Origin: Candidatus Saccharibacteria bacterium UBA6224
Lineage (GTDB): Bacteria > Patescibacteriota > Saccharimonadia > Saccharimonadales > UBA4665
Assembly: GCA_002441585.1 (NCBI GenBank)
Contig: DJWS01000005.1
Location: 6,367 to 37,629 of the forward strand
Direction of reading: 5' to 3'
DNA: 31,263 nt
The notes below the pieces were generated by a model. That model did not search any database. It was not told the origin of the DNA and saw only the letters and a program-made list of their open reading frames with translations. The position numbers and the translations under genes are program-made. Shown here piece by piece: positions 7,285 through 14,587 of the stretch; positions within the stretch are counted from its first letter, which is position 1; each line of letters opens with the position of its first letter.

Positions 7285-9909
7285 CTATTTGCGCTTTCGT
7301 GCCTTGAGCTTACGTTGGCGTTCGGTTTTGTGAGCCTTCTTGCGTTTGGCGGCCGCCTTCTTGTGGGCATCTCGGTCTTGCTCGCGAACGACTGGGTCAG
7401 TCGGACGACCAAAATCGTTTTCCGTAAATTCGTTCTCGCCCGCGGATATCTGATCTACGTTATCGACTGAGTTGCGCGAAGCGCGGGTCAATTCGGTCTC
7501 GGCCATTTGCTGCAACTGCTCTTCCGAGATCGGCTGAGAGTGGAACAGTGTGCGCAGCACATCATGTCGTAGTTGCTGTTGCATTTCTTCGAAATACAGC
7601 TGAGCGCGGCGGCGATATTCAACCAATGGATCTTGCTGGCCAACGGACATCCAGTGAATTCCCTCGCGCAAATGGTCCATGTTTTCGAGGTGCTGCATCC
7701 ACAGTGCATCCAGCACCTGCAAGTACACGTCACGCTCGATCTTGCGCATTATCTCCGGTGTAAAGGCTTCTTCGCGAGCGGAGTATAGCTCAGTCGCTTC
7801 ACCCGTCAACGCCTCGCCAAACTTATTAGCATCGTTATCGAATAATCGATCCAGTTGTGCCTCATCCAGGGGGAATACCTCACGCACAATATCTTCAAAA
7901 TCTTCACTGGTCAGTTGCGGCGAGGCGGCCATGGCCGTCGCCTCGTCGCGTATCATCTGCTTGATACGCTTGCTGATATCTTCTTGGTGGAGAATTTCAC
8001 GGCGCATGCTGTAGGTTGCCTTACGATGGCGGTTCATGACATCGTCGTACTGCACCACATTCTTTCGGGTATCGAAGTGAAAGCCTTCGACTTTCTTTTG
8101 CGCACCCTCAAGGCTACGGCTGATCATACGATTTTCGATCGGCGTCTCGTCATCGACGTTGAGGCGGCTCATGATGCTGGCAATGCGATCACCGCCAAAG
8201 ATACGCATCAGATCATCTTCGGTACTGACGAAGAATTGAGTAGCACCTGGGTCGCCCTGACGACCGGCTCGACCACGCAGCTGGTTGTCGATACGACGAG
8301 ACTCGTGCCGTTCACTACCTAGCACGAACAGTCCGCCAAGTTCTTTGACGCCTTCGCCGAGCACGATGTCAGTACCGCGACCGGCGATGTTGGTAGCCAG
8401 CGTAACGGCGCCCTTTTGACCGGCTTGCGCGACGATCTTGGCCTCGCGTTCGTTGTTCTTGGCGTTCATTACCTGGTGAGGCACGTTTTCCTTGGTTAAT
8501 AGGCGGCTCAACAGCTCGTTTTTCTCAATAGAAACCGTACCAAGCAATACCGGCTGACCCTTCTGGTGCAGCATCTTGACCTCGCGTGCAATGGCCTTGA
8601 ACTTGGCTTGCTCGGTCTGATAAATCCGGTCAGTCCGGTCGATACGGGCAATCGTGCGGTTCGATGGTATCTCGACTACATCCAACTTGTAAATCTGGTG
8701 GAATTCTTCGGCTTCTGTCAGTGCCGTACCAGTCATACCGGCAAGCTTTTCGTACAAACGGAAATAGTTCTGGAAACTAATCGTGGCAAGGGTCATAGAC
8801 TCTTGCTGGACCTCGACACCTTCCTTAGCCTCGATGGCCTGGTGCAAACCCTCGTTATAGCGTCGGCCTGGAAGTAAACGTCCGGTAAACTCATCCACGA
8901 TTACCACTTCGCCGTCCTTGGTCACGACATAATCTTTGTCGCGCTTGAATAGCGCCTGGGCCTTCAGGGCCTGCTGCAAGTGGTAGATGGTACGGATGTT
9001 TTCGCTGCCATATAAATTAGTGATACTTAGGGCCTTCTCGACTTTCTCAACGCCGTCGTCGGTCAAGATTACCGTCTTGCGCTTCTCGTCAGTCTCGTAG
9101 TCCACATCCTTTTTGAGCTGTCGAACGACCTTCGAAAATTGAGCGTAGGCATTACCACTGGTGACACTCGGGGCACTGATGATAAGCGGCGTACGGGCTT
9201 CGTCGATTAGAATCGAGTCGACCTCATCGACGATGGCGTAGTGCAAATCGCGCTGTCGCAGCTGGTCGACCTCGCGCACCATGTTGTCACGTAAGTAATC
9301 AAAGCCGAATTCGTTGTTGGTTCCATATGTAATGTCGGCGTTGTAGGCCTCGCGGCGACTACATGGTTTGAGGTGCCTGAAGCGTTCGTCTTCGTGATCC
9401 TTGTTGGTGAATTTTGGATCATAAATATATGACTGCTCAGCCATGATGACGGCCGCAGTCAACCCCAAAAAGTGGTAAACCTGCCCCATCCAGCCGGCAT
9501 CACGCTGAGCCAGATAGTCGTTTACCGTCACGACGTGGACGCCCTTCTCGGTCAGTCCATTGAGATATACTGGGGCCGTCGCCACCAGTGTTTTACCTTC
9601 ACCGGTTTTCATTTCGGCGACATTGCCTTCATGCAATACCATGCCACCAATCAACTGGACATCGAAGTGACGCATACCCAAAGTTCGTGTAGCTGCCTCG
9701 CGAACCACCGCGAAGGCATCGGGCAAAATTGCGTCCAGTGATTCTTTCTTCAGCCGCTTCTTCAGCACTTCTGTCTGGGCTTGCAGCTTAGCATCCGTCA
9801 ATTTACTGTATTTATCGCTGAGTTTATTGATCTCAACTACGCGCTTACGCAACCGCTTGATGGTCTTGGCCTGTGGGTCACCTAGCACTTTCTTGAACAC
9901 ACGATGCAT
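7285..9909 (-). CDS. secA: Preprotein translocase ATPase SecA
   Basis: Motor ATPase that drives secretory proteins through SecYEG. The 874-residue product has Walker A MKTGEGKT (100-107), DEVD (228-231) with the adjacent IDEART (235-240), the pre-protein cross-linking domain, the second nucleotide-binding fold (NIAGRGTDI, RGRAGRQGD) and the helical wing and scaffold regions. The usual C-terminal zinc-binding CxC...CH/CC motif is absent; the protein instead ends in a highly basic tail rich in Lys and Arg. That tail may mediate membrane or ribosome contact (inference). The leader before the ATG holds a possible hairpin. Confidence 0.97.
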   Translation of the reverse strand: MHRVFKKVLGDPQAKTIKRLRKRVVEINKLSDKYSKLTDAKLQAQTEVLKKRLKKESLDAILPDAFAVVREAATRTLGMRHFDVQLIGGMVLHEGNVAEMKTGEGKTLVATAPVYLNGLTEKGVHVVTVNDYLAQRDAGWMGQVYHFLGLTAAVIMAEQSYIYDPKFTNKDHEDERFRHLKPCSRREAYNADITYGTNNEFGFDYLRDNMVREVDQLRQRDLHYAIVDEVDSILIDEARTPLIISAPSVTSGNAYAQFSKVVRQLKKDVDYETDEKRKTVILTDDGVEKVEKALSITNLYGSENIRTIYHLQQALKAQALFKRDKDYVVTKDGEVVIVDEFTGRLLPGRRYNEGLHQAIEAKEGVEVQQESMTLATISFQNYFRLYEKLAGMTGTALTEAEEFHQIYKLDVVEIPSNRTIARIDRTDRIYQTEQAKFKAIAREVKMLHQKGQPVLLGTVSIEKNELLSRLLTKENVPHQVMNAKNNEREAKIVAQAGQKGAVTLATNIAGRGTDIVLGEGVKELGGLFVLGSERHESRRIDNQLRGRAGRQGDPGATQFFVSTEDDLMRIFGGDRIASIMSRLNVDDETPIENRMISRSLEGAQKKVEGFHFDTRKNVVQYDDVMNRHRKATYSMRREILHQEDISKRIKQMIRDEATAMAASPQLTSEDFEDIVREVFPLDEAQLDRLFDNDANKFGEALTGEATELYSAREEAFTPEIMRKIERDVYLQVLDALWMQHLENMDHLREGIHWMSVGQQDPLVEYRRRAQLYFEEMQQQLRHDVLRTLFHSQPISEEQLQQMAETELTRASRNSVDNVDQISAGENEFTENDFGRPTDPVVREQDRDAHKKAAAKRKKAHKTERQRKLKARKRK

Positions 9910-9927
9910 ACGTTGCCGACTCCCTCA

Positions 9928-9995
9928 TTTATATTTGGTGGGACACCAACAACCAGTGCCGGCATCCCACATAGAGCATTATCGTATGTATTGTA
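9928..9995 (-). promoter_or_regulatory. secA upstream region: candidate promoter elements and hairpin
   Basis: The 133-bp gap between hpf and secA holds, on the minus strand, -10-like TACAAT (9990-9995) and TATAAA (9928-9933). Between them lies a stem GTGGGA...TCCCAC with an inner CAC/GTG pairing. A GGGAG ribosome site sits about 10 nt before the secA ATG. Neither -10 has a convincing -35, so which one is used is unclear. Confidence 0.35.
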
Positions 9996-10042
9996 GCGGT
10001 TTATTGCCTAAAATGCGAACAGTTTACGGTGATGACACTAAC

Positions 10043-10408
10043 TTAGGCGAGAGCTGTGTTGCGAGCCCGGGCGAACAGGCGCCGACGACGCTTGCCGTTG
10101 GTGTGTAACTCTTTGTAATTACGCAATTGCTGTTTAAGCTTGGCCTCGACGATATCCACCGAAGCAAAGATGTTTTGGGTCGATTCACTGATTTTTATAG
10201 TCTCATGCGGTAGGTGTAGGGTCACGTCACAGACGCTTTGTCGCTGGCCATTTGCCCTATGCTCTTTGAGCCGGACTTCCAGATGGGCGCTGGGGCGAAC
10301 GTGTCGGGAGATATATTTGTCGACGGAAGCAATCTTCTTGGTTATGTACTTCTTGAGCTTATCGTCGATTTCGAGGTGCGTTGCGCTGAGCTCAAATTTT
10401 TTAATCAT
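10043..10408 (-). CDS. hpf: Ribosome hibernation-promoting factor (short HPF/RaiA type)
   Basis: Binds the 30S decoding region and silences ribosomes under starvation. The 121-residue product has the beta-alpha-beta-beta-beta-alpha HPF fold (MIKKFELSATHLEIDDKL... then HLEVRLKEH, SVCDVTLHLP, and the helix IVEAKLKQQLRNYK) and a basic tail (GKRRRRLFARAR). The long-form C-terminal dimerisation domain is missing. I chose the ATG at 10408, which has an AAGGGGG site about 6 nt upstream; a GTG at 10429 would lose this site. It follows serS with a 79-nt gap containing its own extended -10. Confidence 0.9.
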   Translation of the reverse strand: MIKKFELSATHLEIDDKLKKYITKKIASVDKYISRHVRPSAHLEVRLKEHRANGQRQSVCDVTLHLPHETIKISESTQNIFASVDIVEAKLKQQLRNYKELHTNGKRRRRLFARARNTALA

Positions 10409-10459
10409 GTAATCCCCCTTTTCGTGCACTTCCTTTTAGAGTTGGCAGTGCATACCTCT

Positions 10460-10468
10460 ATTGTATCA
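10460..10468 (-). promoter_or_regulatory. Extended -10 promoter upstream of hpf
   Basis: TGA-TACAAT on the minus strand lies between serS and hpf. It predicts a leader of about 45-50 nt before the hpf ATG. Six nt after the hexamer is an ATG opening a 5-codon frame (MHCQL, 10436-10453). Confidence 0.5.
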
Positions 10469-10487
10469 ACCGTCTGCAACTGCGCGG

Positions 10488-11783
10488 TCAAATTTCTTGC
10501 TTACCGCCCATGTATGGCCGAAGTACCTCGGGAACTGACACATTACCGTCTGCGGTCTGAAAGTTTTCGATGATACCGATAAGCGGGCGCTGTGAAAATG
10601 CCGTGGCGTCATTGGTATGCGCCAGCTCAATAGTGCCGTCACGACGGCGCAAACGAGTTTTCATGGCGCGCGTCTGATAATCCTTAATGTAATCGGCAGT
10701 GTGGGTTTCGCGGTATGTATTTTGGCTAGGTAACCATACCTCAACGTCTACACCCTTGGCATTTGGGCGACCGATGTCAGCCGTGCATTTCTCGAGCACA
10801 TGGTACGGCAAACCCAATTGCTGCATCAAATACTCCTGGATAGCCACCAGGAATAGATGTTCATCATACGAACTCTCGGGCGTGGTAAAACATTCCATCT
10901 CAAGCTTGTTGAATTGATGCAGCCTGAAAATGCCCTCCGTATCCTTGCCATAGGTGCCAGCCTCCCGCCGAAAAGCGGTCGTATAACCGACATATCTGAT
11001 TGGCAACTCCTCTTCCGGAATGATTTCGTCGATATAAATCGGGGAGATGGTATGCTCAGCACTGGCGTTCAGCCACAAGTCTTCATCTTCTATCTTGTAG
11101 GTCTGTTCCTGGCGATTGAGCCGCCCGGTGGCTTCGAAAACCGCTTGCTTGGCAACCGCCGGCGGCAAAATTGGCGTGAAGGGCTTGGCGCTGATCTTCA
11201 GGCCATTGTCGTCGATGATTTTCTGCAAAATCTCTTGGTCCGACAGAGTATCCAGACCAAACTGCCATAAGGCGAACTCCAACCGCACCAAATCACCCAT
11301 GGTGTAAACGAATCGAGCGCCGGCAATCTTGGTCGCCCGCGCCGTATCCAGCCAGCCCTTGGCTTCGGCAATCTGAGCATGATTCTTTGGCTCAAAATCA
11401 AAGTTGGGCTTTTCGCCCCATGTCCGAATCTCGACATTTTCCTGTTCGCTGGAACCTACCGGCACCTCATCGAGCGGCATGTTTGGCACCGTTTTGAGTA
11501 ATGTGATAAATTCTTCATCGATTGCGGCCAGCTGGTGTTCGAGATCGGCCAGCTTGTCCTTAATTTCGCGGCCTTTGGCGACTAGCTCATCCGACGGCTT
11601 GCCACCCTTCATGCTTGAAGCGATTTCGTTTCGCTCTTGTCGCAATTGGTCGACTTGGGTTTGCAGATCGCGCCGCTCTCGGTCAAAGCCAAGCAGCTGC
11701 GTCACATCGACATCATAGCCCTTCTGCTTCGATTTTTCGGCGACAAGTTCCGGATTGTCTCGAATATACTGAATATCTAACAT
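10488..11783 (-). CDS. serS: Serine-tRNA ligase, variant active-site motif 3 region
   Basis: Class II synthetase that charges tRNA-Ser. The 431-residue protein has the N-terminal antiparallel coiled coil (about 1-105), the SAE element (241-243, TAE in most SerRS), motif 2 FRREAGTYG (271-279), and the C-terminal VPEVLRPYMGG. The region that normally reads REISSCSN...DFQARR is here RETHTADYIKDYQTR (358-372). The usual NGSGLAVGR of motif 3 is NDATAFSQR (391-399). The arginine and glutamate anchors remain, so activity is expected, but the pocket differs from the textbook enzyme. A TATACT -10 ends 6 nt before the ATG without a Shine-Dalgarno. Confidence 0.95.
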   Translation of the reverse strand: MLDIQYIRDNPELVAEKSKQKGYDVDVTQLLGFDRERRDLQTQVDQLRQERNEIASSMKGGKPSDELVAKGREIKDKLADLEHQLAAIDEEFITLLKTVPNMPLDEVPVGSSEQENVEIRTWGEKPNFDFEPKNHAQIAEAKGWLDTARATKIAGARFVYTMGDLVRLEFALWQFGLDTLSDQEILQKIIDDNGLKISAKPFTPILPPAVAKQAVFEATGRLNRQEQTYKIEDEDLWLNASAEHTISPIYIDEIIPEEELPIRYVGYTTAFRREAGTYGKDTEGIFRLHQFNKLEMECFTTPESSYDEHLFLVAIQEYLMQQLGLPYHVLEKCTADIGRPNAKGVDVEVWLPSQNTYRETHTADYIKDYQTRAMKTRLRRRDGTIELAHTNDATAFSQRPLIGIIENFQTADGNVSVPEVLRPYMGGKQEI

Positions 11784-11789
11784 GACGAC

Positions 11790-11795
11790 AGTATA
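11790..11795 (-). promoter_or_regulatory. -10 promoter element of serS, leaderless geometry
   Basis: TATACT on the minus strand is followed by 6 nt (gtcgtc) and the serS ATG. It is not extended by TG and has no clear -35. Confidence 0.45.
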
Positions 11796-11797
11796 CC

Positions 11798-12586
11798 CTA
11801 TTTGCTCTTCGGCGACTTGGCTTTTACGGCGGCCAGTGTCAGTTCCGTCCTTTGGCGGGCATAGCTACAATACTCGCACGGTCCGCCCATGATACTGTCG
11901 CCTACTGCCGGCATCTCACCCTCCATGCAGGCCTTCATCTTCACCAATACATCATCAACCCAGCTGGCGTTCCCGGTGTAAGGTATGACCTTGGTGACGA
12001 ACTCCAGCCGATTGCCGAACTCATCCATATCCATTCGGGCATTGGTGTACACGAAATATCCAGTATCACTCACCGCGAAGCCATTGGCCCGTAGCAGCCA
12101 CTGATAAATCTCCATCTGACGCTTGTAGCTGATTTGCCAGTCACTATCTATGCTGACTTCTTTGTTCTTGCTGGTCGCTTTGTAGTCGACCACGATCAAC
12201 TCACCATCATCATTGACCCAGATGTCATCGACTGCCCCGAAGACATGTAGATTCGTCGGTTCATGGACATGCACGACGCCCGTAAAATTGTGCCGCCAAT
12301 TATCCATATTGTCGTGCTGATACGGCACGGCCTTGATCTGGTTGTCTAGCATCATCGGATGCGGCTTGCCCTCGGCCCGATAACGATCGAACTCTTTCTT
12401 GAATAGCTCGTCGATAGCTTTGTTGATGTTGAATGGCGGGCTGCTCGGACGAGTTATCTTGAGACGCGTATCCAACCAAAAGCAGCGCTGACACTGCATG
12501 AACAACTCAATTTTACTGCGACTGACTTTGAACGCAGTCTTTTGGCCCGGCCGATAAGGCGCCGAGCGCTCCCTCCAATAATTCAT
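11798..12586 (-). CDS. Stand-alone PD-(D/E)XK nuclease, Cas4/RecB-like, with four cysteines
   Basis: Putative DNA exonuclease of the PD-(D/E)XK superfamily. In the 262-residue product the core is visible as GAVDDIW (D120/D121), VVDYKA (D134, K136) and the QMEIYQWLL (QxxxY) helix. It also has an N-terminal SxSKIELFMQCQRCFWL segment (C32, C35) and a C-terminal CEYC pair (C237, C240). In Cas4 and AddB such flanking cysteines hold an iron-sulfur cluster; here the 2+2 spacing suggests a cluster or zinc site. No CRISPR or cas genes lie nearby, so a housekeeping repair role is more likely than adaptation. It is cotranscribed with RNA-modification and tRNA-charging genes and also has its own -10. Confidence 0.82.
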   Translation of the reverse strand: MNYWRERSAPYRPGQKTAFKVSRSKIELFMQCQRCFWLDTRLKITRPSSPPFNINKAIDELFKKEFDRYRAEGKPHPMMLDNQIKAVPYQHDNMDNWRHNFTGVVHVHEPTNLHVFGAVDDIWVNDDGELIVVDYKATSKNKEVSIDSDWQISYKRQMEIYQWLLRANGFAVSDTGYFVYTNARMDMDEFGNRLEFVTKVIPYTGNASWVDDVLVKMKACMEGEMPAVGDSIMGGPCEYCSYARQRTELTLAAVKAKSPKSK

Positions 12587-12593
12587 GCTTATT

Positions 12594-12602
12594 ATTGTAT
12601 CA
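12594..12602 (-). promoter_or_regulatory. Extended -10 promoter of the PD-(D/E)XK gene, overlapping the upstream stop codon
   Basis: The minus strand reads TGA-TACAAT, then 7 nt and the ATG at 12586. The TGA is also the stop codon of the upstream RNA methyltransferase (12600-12602). No Shine-Dalgarno is seen. Confidence 0.5.
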
Positions 12603-13880
12603 GCCTTTGAGTGTCAGGACGGCCAAAGTCTCGATGTGCGGCGTATGAGGAAAGAAGTTAAATACCTGAATCGGCTCGATGTCGTAGGCATCAACCAACC
12701 CAGACAAGTCGCGCATTTGTGTCGCAGGGTTACAGCTGAGGTATGCGATGCGCGGCGGCTTTGACTCGAGTATGCGCGTCACGACATCACGGTGTAGCCC
12801 AGCACGAGGCGGGTCGAACACCACCGGTACGTCCGACGTGATACATTCCAGCGCACGCTCGGTCGAAGTCTCTACGACTTCTACCTCGAGTCCGCTTGCG
12901 GCGGCATTTCGTCTGGCCATGGCGGCCGAGGCATTATCAAGTTCTACCAAGGTTACCTGTCGCCCGGCCGTGACTAGCCCAATCCCGCCAACCCCGGCAT
13001 ACATGTCCACTAGCCTATCCGCCGCTAGCCGATCCTTAATAGCTGCCAGCGCTTTCTCGAAGACCGGGACATTCACCTGGAAAAACGAGTCGACGTCATA
13101 TTCAAATTGTTTGTCGGCAACGTTATCAACCAATTCGGCGCTGCCTAATTCATACAATAATTCCGTCCGCACGGACGCCGGACTTTTGGGATTCGAGTAA
13201 TACACACGGAGCCCAAGCGGACCCACTGGCAACGTCATGGTTGGGAACTGTCTCGTTTTTGTGAACAGGGCCGCTGCGACTTCACCATTTTGAGTACATC
13301 GAGTAATTATTGTCTTCAAATCACCGGCACGAATTCCCAATGAATTTAGCTGCCGCACCACCTCATTGGCCGCTTTATCGATTGCTGGCATGGCTAATTT
13401 ACTGCCCGTCACGATCTGCTTGCCATGACTACCGCGCTCATGAAGCGCCAAATGTATGCCCTGCTCATCGCCCCAAAAACTATATTCCATCTTGTTGCGA
13501 TAATGCCATTCCTGATCGTCCGTTACCGTGTCGGGCAGTACGTCGATATTTAGCTTGGATTGCTCGGCTAATATTTTGACGATGTTATTTTTATAACGAT
13601 TTTCAGCCTCGAAATTTATGACTTGCCACGGGCTTGTAGCCAGATAATTGGCCTCAGCAGCCTCTACTCGGTCGGGCGAACTTTCGATGATATCTACGGC
13701 AATCGCTTCGGCGTAGCTGCGCTTATTCTTTATGATATTCAGCCGTACTTTTTCCCCTGGCAATGCGTTCCAGACGAACACTTTGCGCCCATCGGGCAGC
13801 GTACCTAATCCCTGCCCGCCCGGAACTATCTGCTCAATTACGACGGTTGAGTCTTGCACTGTATTAGACGAATCTACCAT
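12600..13880 (-). CDS. 23S rRNA/tRNA uracil-5 methyltransferase (RlmD/TrmA family, cluster-less)
   Basis: SAM-dependent enzyme that makes 5-methyluridine in rRNA or tRNA. The 426-residue product has an N-terminal TRAM RNA-binding domain (about 10-70), the SFFQVN motif, SAM-binding YAGVGGIGL, DPPRAGL, catalytic nucleophile C383 in YLSCNPATQ and general base E417 in HIETL. The Cys-rich segment that binds a 4Fe-4S cluster in RlmD and RlmC is replaced by LATSPWQ, so this is a cluster-less version. The ATG at 13880 is chosen because GGAG sits 6 nt upstream; a TTG at 13892 would overlap the HAD gene. Target base (U747, U1939, tRNA U54 or other) cannot be assigned, hence no symbol. Confidence 0.9.
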   Translation of the reverse strand: MVDSSNTVQDSTVVIEQIVPGGQGLGTLPDGRKVFVWNALPGEKVRLNIIKNKRSYAEAIAVDIIESSPDRVEAAEANYLATSPWQVINFEAENRYKNNIVKILAEQSKLNIDVLPDTVTDDQEWHYRNKMEYSFWGDEQGIHLALHERGSHGKQIVTGSKLAMPAIDKAANEVVRQLNSLGIRAGDLKTIITRCTQNGEVAAALFTKTRQFPTMTLPVGPLGLRVYYSNPKSPASVRTELLYELGSAELVDNVADKQFEYDVDSFFQVNVPVFEKALAAIKDRLAADRLVDMYAGVGGIGLVTAGRQVTLVELDNASAAMARRNAAASGLEVEVVETSTERALECITSDVPVVFDPPRAGLHRDVVTRILESKPPRIAYLSCNPATQMRDLSGLVDAYDIEPIQVFNFFPHTPHIETLAVLTLKG

Positions 13881-13881
13881 G

Positions 13882-14586
13882 CTAGGCTCCAAGTATCTCC
13901 AAAAGTTGGGAAGCTGTTTTTACAACATGCGTTGGGCGCTGCTCGACCAGCTGCTCCTCGCTATTATAGCCCCACGTTACGGCAATACTTTTCAGTCCCG
14001 CAACATTCGCCGCAGCAATATCACGACCTTCATCACCGACGCAACAAGTGTCTTTGGGGTGAACGATGTCTGCCTGCATAAGCTGGCGTAGGCGCTTAGC
14101 TTTGCGACCGACGCGAACACTGCCATATACACCATCGACATAAGAATTTAGATGTTCATGTTTTAAGAATTTTCGGATATTCCGCTCGCTGTTGGCACTC
14201 AATATCAGCACCGTAAAGCCCTTTTCATGCAAAATTTTGATGGCTTCATGCATTCCCGGCATAGGCCGCACGCGATCCATCCGACCCTTCAAAAGCTCTC
14301 GTGTTAGAACGAACAAAAATGGGATGCGCCAATAGTCGATATGTAGAGCCGTTGCGTGGCGCAAAATCTCCCGACCCTTCACCTGTCCAAAGGCGACTCT
14401 CCGGAACAAATTTTGTTCGTCAGCGTCCAGCGCCACCTTACGCCGAGTGATTCCATGAAAGATGTCTATTATTACCGGAAATGTATCGGCAATGGTGCCG
14501 TCAAAATCGAGCACGACGATCTTGTACTTATCTTGACGCTCTTTTGGCTTACGCCGCCTGCGCAATAACCGTACCAGACTTGCCAT
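13882..14586 (-). CDS. HAD-superfamily phosphatase (phosphoglycolate phosphatase-like)
   Basis: Haloacid dehalogenase hydrolase, probably a small-metabolite phosphatase. The 234-residue product has motif I DFDGT (D27, D29), motif II in LILSANSER, a motif III lysine in GRKAKRLRQL and motif IV GDEGRD. A helical cap lies between motifs I and II, as in Gph/PGP types. A basic N-terminal stretch (VRLLRRRRKPKERQDK) precedes the fold. The ATG at 14586 begins 1 nt after the heliorhodopsin stop, and its own stop is 1 nt before the methyltransferase ATG, so the three are a tight transcript. A possible role in clearing phosphoglycolate or another damage product is inference only. Confidence 0.85.
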   Translation of the reverse strand: MASLVRLLRRRRKPKERQDKYKIVVLDFDGTIADTFPVIIDIFHGITRRKVALDADEQNLFRRVAFGQVKGREILRHATALHIDYWRIPFLFVLTRELLKGRMDRVRPMPGMHEAIKILHEKGFTVLILSANSERNIRKFLKHEHLNSYVDGVYGSVRVGRKAKRLRQLMQADIVHPKDTCCVGDEGRDIAAANVAGLKSIAVTWGYNSEEQLVEQRPTHVVKTASQLLEILGA

Positions 14587-14587
14587 G

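Noticed and set aside
11798..12586. Cas4 of a CRISPR-Cas system
   Set aside because: No repeats, cas1 or cas2 nearby, and the cysteine pattern differs from canonical Cas4; a stand-alone nuclease is the safer call.
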